The notes beneath the pieces were generated by a model. That model searched no databases. It was not told the origin of the DNA and saw only the letters and a list, made by a program, of their open reading frames with translations. Shown one piece after another: positions 36,774-48,470 of a DNA stretch of 64,000 bases (positions are counted from its first letter, which is position 1; each line of letters begins with the position of its first letter). This stretch comes from Anthostomella pinea (Eukaryota; Ascomycota; Sordariomycetes; Xylariales; Xylariaceae): positions 2,790,001-2,854,000 of the forward strand of contig CAUWAG010000012.1 of assembly GCA_963556695.1 (NCBI GenBank). Direction: 5' to 3'. The position numbers and the translations under genes were made by a program.

Positions 36774-37139
36774 ATGCCTTCTCTCAAGTCGATCGGTCTG
36801 AGCCTCGTGCTGTGCAACCGCGCACTTGCCGACTGGTACTGCCAAGGGGATTCCTTCACCGAAGACCAAGTGCAGCAAGCAATGGGGAACGGCATAGGAC
36901 TGGCACAGCGGAATGCTCAAATTGGTACGTCCTTTCTCTCGTAACTCGCCATTTGCTCCGCACTTCTACAGACCGGCTAACGAGATGGTTTAGGCAAATA
37001 CCCCGAACCATATCACAACCAAAACCGAGCAGACCACAGATATCAAGAGCTAGACCCCTCTCCATGCGCCAACCTCCAGCTTTGGGAGTATCCCTTGCAG
37101 CTTCTTATTTACTTTATCGTAGCGCTAAAAGAACATTGA
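36774..37139 (+). pseudogene. Truncated RNase T1-like secreted protein
   Basis: Exon 1 is 36774-36924, exon 2 starts at 36994, with canonical GTACGT and TTTAG ends. The N-terminus is a signal peptide (LKSIGLSLVLCNRALA). Mature sequence starts DWYCQGDSFTEDQVQQA and reaches YPEPYHNQNR and LQLWEYPL, which align in order with the RNase T1 family (YPHKYNN and YYEWPIL regions). The catalytic Glu is present in WEYP, but the His40-equivalent position reads Glu in YPEPY. From about 37095 the sequence turns AT-rich and the frame ends after a short unrelated tail, so the C-terminal third, with the remaining catalytic Arg and His, is missing. Breakage at the edge of the AT-rich block explains the loss. 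Confidence 0.5.
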
Positions 37140-38600
37140 ATTAATTAATTAAAATTGTGTGATTGTGGGAACAGGCTTGAACGATCAATCATAAAACTCG
37201 AGTATAGGGTCAAGGTCATGATGTTGCTGATGGTTGGATTGTGAAGTCTAGCTGGACCTGCAGGTCTGGGTAAGTGACCTCACAATCTGGTATCTAATCT
37301 CTTATCTAATCATACATGTGGGTTCTGTATGGATGGTTTGACTGTAGAATCACATAGATCCAACAGTGATAAATATTCATTAATATTTTAATAATAAACT
37401 TACTTTTTATATATTTTTAAGTTTATAATTTTTAACCTATTAAAATACCTTGTTATATTAAATGCGGTAAAGGATATGAATTATAAGCTACTTACGTAAT
37501 ATCTTTTTCGGTGCTTTTAAGCCGAAATTTAGTATATAGCGCTTGCACGTATTATTATTATTACAAGCAGGTAAAATAATATTCTTTCATTACAAATATA
37601 TTTAGGATTATTTAACTTATAAATACAGAAAAAAAGATTTAATATATTATTTAATTATACCATAACCATAACCATAATTTTAATTTTAGTAAATTGCTGC
37701 TACTTGTCTTGCCGCTGCTAATTGAAGCGAAAACGACAAAAAAGATATTTTTAGGAATTGGTAGCATAATATTGTTAGTCTTTTAAAAAATGTATTAAGT
37801 GTATATAAAGTTTGAACGGGTTAACGCTCGAATTTAAATATTTATAAGAGTACGAAAAAAACTAGCCGTTTCAACGTTGTTACTAAAAGTTAAAAGAAGA
37901 AAAATCTGTAAATGATAACGAGAAAATAGTTAAGCCTCTAAAGTAAAAAAACGTTTGCAAAATGTAAGCATAATAGTTATTTCAACTTGTTTTCTACATA
38001 AATGAATCAAAAATATATCGTTAATTAATTATAATCTTAATTTAAAATCTTATCTATAATGTTTATATACAATATATAATATTAAAAAGATACCTTTATC
38101 TAACTCATAATTATTTAAGGTGTAATTATACTTTAAATAACCCTTTATAAACGGTTGAAAAGTGATATAACACTTTATCTCGTATATAAATACATATTTA
38201 AGCCGATTAAATAAACCTGAAACATTTCTAATAAACCTCGATTTAACCCGACTTTCTCCGCTATTAATAAAAAAGCGATTCAAAATCAACAGCAAATAAT
38301 AGTCTCTAGTCACTTCTTCGCATATATATCGTGTTTTAACCCTAGTAATAATGGACGAAAGGCCTTTAAAAAAGCGGCCAGAAAAGATGTTAAAAAAACA
38401 AAACACGACATATGAATAAAAAAGCAACTAAAAATCATCGTTTACTATTAATCTCTAGTTAAAAATTAAATCCTCTATTATTAACCGGAACCGAATTAAT
38501 ATCCCCAACCTATAAGAAAAAACGACCGTAAAAGTGGGTCAAGTCGCTTAAAGACCTGTAGAGTACGTCAACCAAAGGTATGGAGCAATCTTAAGATCTC
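37140..38600. repeat. AT-rich RIP-like block 2
   Basis: Strongly A/T-rich, TpA-rich sequence with no coding potential, like block 1 at 19060-21450. Short motifs such as GCTTGCACGTA occur in both blocks, so they may derive from the same repeat. The 125-codon minus-strand frame at 38050-38427 is low-complexity and not credible as a gene. Confidence 0.78.
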
Positions 38601-38820
38601 GGTGTGTATAAAGGCCCTTCTGTTTTATTATAAGGCATTTCATTTTGGCTCTGCCCTGGCTATTAAAGAGCCGAATGATAGGATTAAATCGTGTCTCAAG
38701 GCAACTTTCCAAGCCCACAAGTTAGCGGGATGGCCGAACCAGGCTGCCAACAGTGATCGTGGCCCCGGTGATCATGTGGCAATTCTTGGCCTTCGAAGTC
38801 TAAACACTGAAGTGAAAAGA

Positions 38821-38832
38821 GCGTATATAAGA
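38821..38832 (+). promoter_or_regulatory. TATA box candidate of the secreted-protein gene
   Basis: GCGTATATAAGA lies about 165 bp upstream of the ATG at 38993. A C/A-rich leader (CAACCTTCTC, CACATTCTATCC) follows, as in expressed fungal genes. Confidence 0.5.
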
Positions 38833-39252
38833 GCAGATATTACATACCATATACCTCAACTGTGCTTGAACAAACCACAAGCCACTGACTCACCAACCTT
38901 CTCAAAGACCATCACCATTCTAGCTTCACATTCTATCCAAACAAATACACATCTACTCAATCAGATTCCTTTGCGAATCCCATCTCTACAATATGCAGTT
39001 TCACCTTGCTCTCATTGCCGCCACTGCGCTTGTTGGCGCCCACGCCGCTGTGATGGGATCGGATGGGTCAAGCACAAGATCTGAAGTAGTGCCCCGTGAT
39101 CTCGACTACCGTTCCGACTTGTCGTGCGAGGAGCTGTCGGACTCGGACGTGAAGGATGATTCTGGAAGCCGCCGGGTACGCCGCCATCGCGAGAAAACCT
39201 GGTGTAAAGTTCACCAGAAAGAAGGGGCAAGTGAAACATCTAAGGTCTTATG

Positions 39253-42200
39253 GGCCGTATGGCGCAATGGTCAAATGCGCCTGGTTGTTTTCTCGTTTGT
39301 GCGGTGGGCGACGAGAACAAGTGGGTTCAAATCCTGCTATGGCCCCCTTTCTGACCCGGCTTGTGCGAGTCGACAACCAGCACACGACAGTGGAGAGGCC
39401 CCATTATCGCAGAGCCCGATAGCCAAGCCGCTTGTCTCTATAACACCCACTCCTGTGAGGTTTTTCCCCTTGTGATTTCCCTCGCCAGCAGATAACAAAC
39501 ATATCAAATGGCACGCAAGCCACAGTGGAGTCAGGGAGGTGTCAGTGCACTGACAGGGGCTCTAGGGCAATTTCGGGCCCTGTAGCTTACACCAGCAGAT
39601 CCTTTAGATACACACACTCTCATCAGAATCACCAGAATACACAGTGTGCAAGCTGCTTCAGATACCATGGTAGGAATTACCGATGCGAAAAGCAAGTATG
39701 TGCACACTGCGCCAACACAGTACACCAGGGAGAGTGCGAAAAACCAATCCCAAAGTGTGTCAACTGCAAAGGACCTCATGCTGCCAATTTCAATAAATGC
39801 CCTGCCCGCCCCAAGGTTGTGAAAGGTACCATCCATAAGCACACATGGGAGCAAATCCAGGAAATAAGGCTAGCCGGGGAAAGAGCCAGATCCAAGGCCT
39901 TCAATAAAGCAGGCAGAAACCAAGCTGGGTCAACACCCAGCAACAATAACAAAGACACCACAATGCAAATCGACACAACAGATACAACTCATCCCAGAGA
40001 TGCCAATACCATTATTGTCAGTCAATGTTAGGTACATCAAACGAAACATATCAACACAGGCATCTAGTCATCCATTCTGTGAATACAGCAGGAGGACAAA
40101 AGAGTGCAGGCCCTACAGAGTTAGCCATCAACCTGGCTGACTACAAAGGAGAACAAGCAGACATCATTCTGATGCAAGAGCCCTGGGTTGGCATACCACC
40201 AGGCAGGAGAATGGGAGTAAAGACACACCCCAATTACAATATATACTCCCCAGTGGATTCCTGGGACAGCGACAGTACACGGCCCAGATCTCTCATCTAT
40301 GTGAAAAAACACCTTTAAGCGGATCAACTTCGGCCCTATGCTACACGAGACATCACCTGGGTCAAGGTACATGGCATCACATTTGCCAGTGTCTACCGGC
40401 CATGTGATAACCCACAGGAAGTGGATAATATTCTGGAAGTATGGACTCCACCTTTTGGCTGTGTTATAGCTGGAGATTTTAATGCTGGCGATATATCCTG
40501 GGACTCGAGCAATCCAGGATATCACGGTGGCGTCATACTGGCACAGACTATGGCAGACCACGGACTGGATCTGATTTTTGAACCAGATGTCCCAACACAT
40601 GACGATAGAAATGTACTGAATCTGGTGTTCTCAGATGTCCCTATGGCTGAAGCCTCAGTTAATGATGCACTTCAGTGCACCTCAGATCATGAGACATTAC
40701 GAATAGTCATTCCAATTCAGGGAAATCGGGACCGAGTTCCTAAGACCAATCATTAGATAGTACCGGACGATAAACTACAAGAGCTGGCAGACAATGTCCA
40801 AACCAGGATTCATGAACTCCCCCGGCTGGGTGTATCCCTTGGCCAGGTGGATACCTTTACACAAAGCTTGATCAATATGATTCAAGGCTGTATCAGGACA
40901 GTGGGCAAGAAGCCCCGTCAATCTAGGCCCACTGCTTGGTGGAATGATGACTGCAAAGCAGCTGTTCAGACATACAGGGCCCTTTTTAAACAGATCACAA
41001 GCCAAGAAGGGCGAAATTCAGCCTGACGGGAATTTCGCTGTGTGGTCCGAAAAGCTAAGAGAGAGTACTGGCAGACTCTAATTGATTCAGCGACTGAACC
41101 AAAAGACCTGTACAGAATTGTTTCCTGACACAAGCTGTCAGCAGGATTGCGTTCCCCCCCAATCATCATAGGGGACCAAATCTTTGAGTCACAAGAGAGC
41201 AAGGCAAATGCACTATGCTTAGCCACGCTTGAACGAAATACCCCAGACAACGATATCATCGACCCCTGGTCTACTCAGATCACACAAGCCAAGCCACACA
41301 TCCCCCTTGAATACCATGTCGGACTAAAAGAGGCTGAAGGGTGCACTATAGGGACCAAGAGCAACTCCCCAGGAGTAGACACCCTCACAGTACGGATTCT
41401 GAAAGCTTGCTGGCCAGTCATTGGGGAGCATATCAGAGCCCTTTTCCAGACCTGTCTACAGATTAGACACCACCCTAAACCATTCAAAGTAGCTAAGATG
41501 GTGATGATCCCAAAGCCAGGCAAGAAAGACTACTCTAACCCCAGGGCCTACAGACCAATATCGCTATTATCATGTCTTGGCAAAGGGCTAAAACGACTCA
41601 TTACAAAAAGAATTACCTGGTTTGTCATCAAACTCGGAATTCTAGCTCCACAACATTTTGGAGCTCTGCCAAAGCGCTCTGCCGCCGACTTGGTAGCTGC
41701 ACTCATACACGATATTGAGCAGGCCCTTGACCAAGGCCTTGTTGCAACGGTAGTCACAGCAGATGTGACAGGGGCCTTCGACACTGCCCTAATGGGACGG
41801 CTGGTGGTTCGCATGAGAGAACAGGGCTGGCCAGACTTTCTCATAAGATGGGTCCAGTCATTCATGTCTGAACGGTCCGCAAGAGTTCGGTTTGAAGGTA
41901 TTGTGACCGACATAAAAGCTCTCACTTGTGGGCTACCACAAGGCTCACCAGCTTCTCTAATCCTTTATATGCTGTATACAGAGTCAATCTGTGCCCGACT
42001 CGGTATAAAAAGGAGACGCTTTGGATATGCAGACGACCTAGCGACTCTCTGTATTAGAAAGAACCTTAAGGAAACAGCTACAGAGGCTTCTAAAAACCTT
42101 TATTTATTCAACCAATGGGGACACAATAATGCTATTGAGTTTGACCCCGACAAAATCGAGATCATACACTTCTCACGGAAAAAGAACTCAGACAATCCTC

Positions 42201-44289
42201 CGGTCCGCCACGGGACAATAAACAGAACAGCAAAGAACTCCATGCGATGGCTGGGTGTCTTCCTGGATAGAAAACTGAACTTCAAAGATCACGTTTCCTA
42301 CTGGGCCAAGAAAGCTAGTAAGGTAGCAAACCACCTTCGAGGACTATGCAACACAGTCAAAGGACTTCCAGTAAAGTCAACCAAGAAGGCTGTGAAAACT
42401 TGTGTTATTCCTATTCTTACACATGGCCTGGAGGCCTGGTACCCAGGAATGGAAAAAATTAAGAGCTTAGGTGGGACATCAGCATGTCGCATTAAAGGGC
42501 TTCTTAGAACGATAGATGCTGTACTACGAACGGCAATCAGAGCTATCTTGCCAGTCTAGAAAACACACCCTGGACATATCCTACACTTTGAATCACAGAT
42601 TCCTCTAGCAAGAATTCTTGCAGAGTCAATAAGAAGACGTCACGGCCTCCGACTCGGACGAGTAGATCAGAGACACCCTCTTGTTGGCAGGCTCCAAATA
42701 CAAGCTCACAAAGAACCAACAAGGCTACAAAGGAGCTTCCAACTAGTCCCTGACTTCCAGAGACCAATACTCACCAAGCCATTATGGAAGAAGCCCCCAG
42801 TCCGTAAAGACAAAGACAAAAAAATAGAGCTCTTTAAGCAATGGTTACAGGAAAGAAATGCGAACACTGACCTTGTTATCTATTCAGATAGATCACAATT
42901 GGACGACCAAGGCACAACCCGCACTGGATGGGGCTATACCATCAGGAAAGGCGGCACTACACAAGAAGTATACCGGGAAAGGGGCAGACTTCTACAAGCA
43001 GAAGTAGTGGATGCTGAAGTCCATGGTATTCTCTAAGGTCTTGCAGCAGCCAGGGCAATTGGACACGGAAAACAGCTATATGTCTGCCTGGACAACACAT
43101 CAGTGGTGGATGGGCTCAATGGGACTCCACCCGAGACATCACAGAAAATTTTTTTGCGATTCTAAGAACTCGCCACAGTACACACTCCTGGAGTGACCGT
43201 CAAGTGGATTCCTGGACACAGAGATATTGATGGTAACGAAGCTGCCGATATATTAGCAAAAGAGGGTGCTATGCTAGAAACAGACACAACAAACCTTCCT
43301 ATAATCTCTTGGGTCAAGAGAGATCTCAAAAAAAAGGGCAAAAAAGAGTTCAACTAATGGTGGAAAGACCAATCAGAACCTAGATATCAAGAAGTATACT
43401 CACATACAGTAACTGAAAGAGGCCTTATATCCTTTAAGAGGAGCACTCTACACAGACTTCTAGCGGCCAGATCTGGACATGGCGACTTTGCCAGATATCA
43501 CGAACGCTTTGGGCATACAGACTCGAACAACCACTGCAGCTGTGGTGAAAAGAAAACACCACAACATATTTTCTTTTATAAGAGGCTAGGAAAAAATCGG
43601 TTGTTGCCTAGGTACTCGCCTAGGACAGCCTGTTCACAATACTTAGGGGAGAGGAGCACAGAATGGGCAAAATTCGTGGAGAAGAGCAAGTTCTTTTTAA
43701 CAATCTGTCTCCGATAGATAGCTGTTCTTGAAGGACCAGATGGATGACCCCAAGGTCATACCGCCGCAACAACGGGGATGGGCCCGTGAGCGGGACTGAC
43801 TGTACTTATTTTCTTGAGACCTCCACAACCCTGCGATGCAGAGGCTCTGGGAGGCGTGGTCTGCATTACTGAGGAGCTACCCCCCACGTTAAATACAAAA
43901 CAAACAAACAAACAATCACCAGAATACAGTTATCAACAAGATCAACCATAATACGCGCTGTTTGACAAAACACCTTCTTCATCCACCAATGTGACATATA
44001 TCGAACGGCTACTGGAACGATGTGTACACCAGAGGACTGAGGTCCACTGGGTCGCTTTGTCACTGGACAGGAGGTTTTTCTGACAGAATCATGCTTGAGT
44101 ATTGATTAAAACCATCTGGACAGACACTCCAGGTTGGTACCGCTACAGCGAGGATGGGCTCGTGCGCGGTTCTGAATGTATCTAGACTGACACCTCTACA
44201 ACCTTGCGATGCAATGGCTCTGGGAGGCGTGGTTTGCCCTGTTGAGGGACTGCACCCACGATAAATAAAACCAATCAATCAATCAATCC
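39253..44289 (+). mobile_element. tRNA-derived SINE copy B, split by a LINE; 11-bp target-site duplication
   Basis: The left part 39253-39641 begins with the same 92-nt tRNA-like head as copy A (39253-39344, B box here GGTTCAAATCC). The right part 43929-44289 carries the body and LINE-like 3' region, ending in AATC repeats. Without the LINE it is about 750 bp. The duplication AAGGTCTTATG lies at 39242-39252 and 44290-44300. Copy A shares both halves but lacks about 190 bp around the LINE insertion point. Its 3' tail differs from copy A: here the last bases are GATAAATAAAACC plus AATC units. Confidence 0.87.
39642..43913 (+). mobile_element. Tad-like LINE copy B, 5'-truncated, 15-bp target-site duplication
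   Basis: Copy B begins inside ORF1 at the zinc knuckles and ends with AAAC repeats. The perfect 15-bp duplication AATCACCAGAATACA is at 39627-39641 and 43914-43928. ORF1 ends at 40031 (CCHC-type knuckles). ORF2 shows an apurinic-type endonuclease (ADIILMQEPW, AGDFNAGDISWDS, TSDHE), reverse transcriptase (PKPGKKDYSNPRAYRPISLL, ADVTGAFDT, LPQGSP, FGYADD), an RNase H domain (VIYSDRS, VDAEVHGI, CLDNTSVVDGL, GHRDIDGNEAAD) and a terminal Cys/His cluster (HCSCGEKKTPQHIFF). EN-RT-RNH order fits the Tad clade. ORF2 has about eight in-frame stops, most explained by CAA or CAG to TAA or TAG. Confidence 0.93.
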
Positions 44290-44815
44290 AAGGTCTTATG
44301 TTGTAGCCGTAAACACCCGCTAATACCTCCGTCGAAAAAGACGGTCTACAGTATCAATGATTACGAAAGAGGAGAAGAGGTATTTTCTTGTAAGTCGACA
44401 GACGGATGGCACGCTCAGGCATGTAAAGGGGGACAAACACCCACAAAGGTGAGTTCTTCGCCACATCCCAGCCAACTTCTATGCTGACACAACGTTTAGG
44501 GAAATAAATGCTGGGTACGCTACACAAACGCGCTGTCGGGATCTACCGAGTTGACAACGGGGAACTTAAAAGCCAATTGCCCCAATTAGGGGATAGAATG
44601 CAGAAGTGTCGTTACAACGACACACTGGGAGATGGTCATGTGTAGTCGGTCGCAGTCCATGGCAAACTCCATGTGCGATACTGTCTCGCTCACTTGGGGG
44701 GATATTGACGTCTTGCTTTTGGTTATACGGATACAATCAACTCACTCTCTTTCGTAACATTATAAACATCTCGCTCGCTTCAATGCATGAGAATCCGCAC
44801 CCAGACAGCCGTAAT

Positions 44816-47800
44816 TCAACCGTACGGCGCACTAGCTTCACTGAGACTCGTAGTATCGCTCTGTTGGCACTTTGACCGCGGCCATTGTGATGGTCCCTGC
44901 GGTACGATGTTTAGTAAAATGATGAGATGGAGACCGGCATGGTCCCCTGGCTCGGTAGCTACCCGTTCAGGTGTGAAGACAGGGAAATCCACCGAGTCTG
45001 CGGCTTTCTTCGTTGCAAGTTGTGGCACACTGTCCGATAAGTTGCTGCCACCAAGATCATCACCTGGAATACCAGCAACAGCATCACCTCCCTTGTCGAT
45101 GATGACGTGGGCGAAAGTCCCATTTGACCATATGTAAGTTACCTCGTGGGTCTCACCATCCATCCACCTATCAGCCGTAAAGCTCAAACTACCCTCGCTG
45201 GCCAGCTTGATCGGATCAGCGTAGATATTGACGCCGATACGGCTGGTGTAAGGGTCGTGAACGCGGAAGATGACGTAGACCGAGTTTTCCGTGGTGAACC
45301 GGCACATCAGGACGAGAGATCAGCTGGCATGCATAACGGTAGAAGTCTGTCGACTTACTTTCTCGTATTGGATTTGGCTCATGAAGAACGGAGTGTCCCT
45401 ATTGCCCGGAGTAGTCTTCACTTCGATATAATAGTGTGGCTTCCGTTGCTCCCAAAAGCTCGGCAGGTAGCCCTTGCGTATTAGAGCCATGGTCAGTGCC
45501 CCGTCTGAATCAAGGTACTCCATATCAGACGTCTCGAAGCCAGCCCAGCCGGTCATGTCTGCATAGTCGGGGTGACTTGCGAATTCGCGGATGGTGCTTC
45601 GCCTGTTGTCGCGGGAGAATCCCTCGCAAAGGGGGCTTGACTGATGATAGAAGTTCGAATACCCACGAGTCGTCAATAGTAGATACTTCTCTGCCGCTCT
45701 TATGATCACTTACGAATAGCTCCCCAGCGGCTCCCACTCTCTGGTCCCGCTCGATCCTGGCCAGGCCCGCACCAAACAGATGGTCTTCGAAGAACACTCT
45801 GGTCTCGTGTACCTGACCACCCGAGCTCGCGAATGGAAAGTCCGACGAATGCAAATCATCTTCATCAAAATGTTGCGCTCTTCTGGCCGCCAGGAAAACT
45901 TGCGATAAGAGGGCTCTGTACTCTCGGGCTTCATGCTCTTGTAGTATCACGGTTGGTGCGGTGAGTTGGCTGGGCGATACTCGTGTTTCTTGTCCCGGGA
46001 TATCATCTTCAGTGCCAGATTCAGCTTTCGAAACCGGCGCCCTAGGCTTTGAGGAAAATGAGCCCCCTGGCATTGCCGTGTATAGGCTCAGTGCACCTGG
46101 GATCGCCTCCACCACAGGGTCCTGATTGGGGATGTCGACTTCGATGATCCCCATGTTGTCGAGGATACGTTCCACTGAGTAATTTTTGGCACTAATAATA
46201 CCCTGGACGGCTGCTATGGCGCCCGAATCAGGATCTTCAAGACTCCGAGAGCTAGAACCAGACAGGAGCCATCTGACCAAGGCTTTCGGGAGAGTCGAAT
46301 GATAGCTCGCATCTCGCAACCTCTCGTCATGCGGAACGTAGATCTTGAACCCATCGGTATCATCTTCAGTGTGAAGATCATCGATTGCAATTTCCTCTGT
46401 TATCGTCGTGCCACCATCTCGAGGGTGAGAGTGGTTGGTATTCTTTCGGTCTCTATAGTTTGTAACTTGCGAAGCATGTCGTACCACACCTGTCCATCGC
46501 CTACAAGTCGGGGGCTCTTGAAATGAGTCGCGACCCTGGGGAGGTAGCTTGTCAGCTGCATAACATGCAGGTCGTTGCTCGATCACGTTGGGAAAAGTGA
46601 GTACTTACCGAAATAATCCATAAGCCTTTGTCCTGATGTCTTGGTTTGGCTCTGAGGCCGGCCATTTGACATCTGCGTCTACCACTGTAGTCTCCTTCAC
46701 TAGACGCAACAGGTAGTATTGCTCGAGTTTGACCCACTTGATGAGAGGCCCGAGCTGGATGATTTCATTGGTCATAAAATCGAGGAGATTGATTCTGGCG
46801 CCAAAATAATTCTCAAGTCGCTTGCGATTAGCAATTGCAAACACGGCTTCCCCTGAACGAACGCAGGGTTACCTTTCCACTAGCATCCCTGACTGGCAGA
46901 ACAGCACGCTGCAATAAGTCCATTGGGGAAGAGTCCACAGCAGGAGATACGAGTTCAGAGTTCAAAGTCCAGAGAAGCTCTTTGACCTCCTTTACTGTAG
47001 GCTCTCCTGCAGCGAGGTCCATCAATTCATTGTAAACAATGCTAGCGTCGAGTGTACTCACGCCTAGAACATCGACAAAGAAGGACTCTAGTTCCTTGTT
47101 GTGGCCGTTGTTCAGGTTCATCTTGTTTCGGACTGGTGTCGGTTCGGACCACAAACATTCAGAGGCTTACACCAGGATCGGCTGCCGCATGGCACAAAGA
47201 TCAAGGCGTTGGACTCGAAAGCACCCCTGTAGTATACATACCTGTCAGCTCATTTCTACTAGCATGCCCACAGTATGGTATCGCTAACCTTAATTCTTCG
47301 GCATAAGAGGCGATGACTTTCGCACTGTTGAGCCGCTGGTACAAGCTCCGAATGCGGTGGGGTTCTTCACAGCCGCCAGCCTTCAAATGGATGAGCTCGT
47401 TTGCGATGTGCCTCCAGGAACATGGTGCAATTCACAGAGTGTCGGTCAAGAATTTCTTGATCAAATCAAAGGTCACTTGTGGGAATACGTCTCTGTATAT
47501 CGTGATGACAGCGTGCTTCGTTTCCATGTTGATAAGACCGTCAAGTAAGCATTCGTTCGGCTTGGCCCAGCAAGCACCCTGGCCCGTTGAGGAAGGAATG
47601 AAAATCAATTCTTTAGTCTGGAAGGCCTCTCTGTATATGGCGTCAGTTCAGTAGGGACCAGACTTGACTCAATATCATGTCCGCTTACCGTACAATACGC
47701 TGTCTCTTTTTGCACTCTATCAGGTCGGTTGAAGCCATGCATTCTGTTTGAATTTTCAAATACAGCTGTAGGATGCAAGTAGGTTCAATAAGCTTGGATG

Positions 47801-48470
47801 GCTCCAGATTAGCCTGCTGGATTTGACGAAGGACTTCGAGCCAGAATGAGAGACTTTCGTCTTTTTGACTCCAACTTTGGTCAGGAAATACCACCGAGAA
47901 ACCTGGCTGTCGACATTCTTGTCCAACCCGAGGTCGAGAAAGGGAAATAACTCGCCACCCTGCATGTAGTCGTCACATATTCTGGTTAGTGACGTGCAAG
48001 GCAGGTAGGTTGTCCCGAGGGCTGCTAATGTACCACCACGGCAAGGGACTTCCAAATCTTTGAGAGTCATGATTGCACTGCTGTGGCGGAGTACTTCGTC
48101 TCGTCGGTATTTCCATACGTACTCCAGGAATCCTGGAAAGTCACCGGGCAAGCTTCCTGCGACCAGTTTACATTCTTCGGAAAGGTCACCGTCGCTGAGT
48201 ACTAGATAGGGATAGCGTTGCACCTTCAGGGCCTTGAAGAACCAGTCGTGCCAAGACAGCTTGTGGTATTTCGATTTGCTTGGAGGGTCATAGAGGTATG
48301 CTGAATCCACGAAGCCGGCGTCAGCAAGGCAAACCCTCTTTTTGGCTTTCTGCGACAGTTTCCACATTCCGTATGTCTCGGTGTCCACCATATAGAAAGT
48401 GAAATCAAGATCAAGCAGGATCGGCCGAGGTTGGTAGCTAGGTCCCTGTCGAGCCCAGAGTTCAGACTTA
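44816..48470 (-). pseudogene. NO VEIN/HSP90-ATPase-like protein, C-terminal part only
   Basis: The minus strand from about 48470 to 44816 follows the C-terminal order of large fungal GHKL-ATPase/NOV-like proteins: LDFTFYMVDTETYGMWKLSQKAKKRV, GELFPFLDLGLD, EPHRIRSLYQRLN, then DVLGVSTLDASIVYNELMDLAAG, FAIANRKRLENYFGA, KIYVPHDERLRD and finally the NOV C-terminal (DUF3883) region VGAAGELFV...GYLPSFWEQRKPHYYIEVKTT with FFMSQIQYEKV. The N-terminal ATPase domain, expected over about 700 residues upstream, is absent. Introns are plausible at several joins, but a frame change near 47890 and stops near 47400 show decay. The 5' end is fused to a repeated, unrelated gene fragment. Confidence 0.7.

Larger units (their letters stand above)
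38993..44589 (+). pseudogene. Small secreted Cys-rich protein gene interrupted by a SINE
   Basis: The gene starts at 38993 with a signal peptide (MQFHLALIAATALVGAHA). It runs in frame to 39252, is cut by the composite SINE/LINE at 39253-44289, and resumes at 44301 after the second copy of the 11-bp duplication. The frame is the same on both sides. A 51-bp intron follows (44449-44499) and the stop is at 44587-44589. Without the insert the coding length is 498 nt, divisible by three, with eight cysteines after the leader. I do not recognise the family; it has the profile of a small secreted cysteine-rich protein. A TATA-like site lies upstream. With the insert the frame continues into the SINE and ends at 39475, so the C-terminal half is lost. 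Confidence 0.78.

Noticed and set aside
38050..38427. 125-codon minus-strand frame in the AT-rich block
   Set aside because: Composition is that of the degraded block (Phe, Ile, Tyr, Asn-rich) with no family signal.
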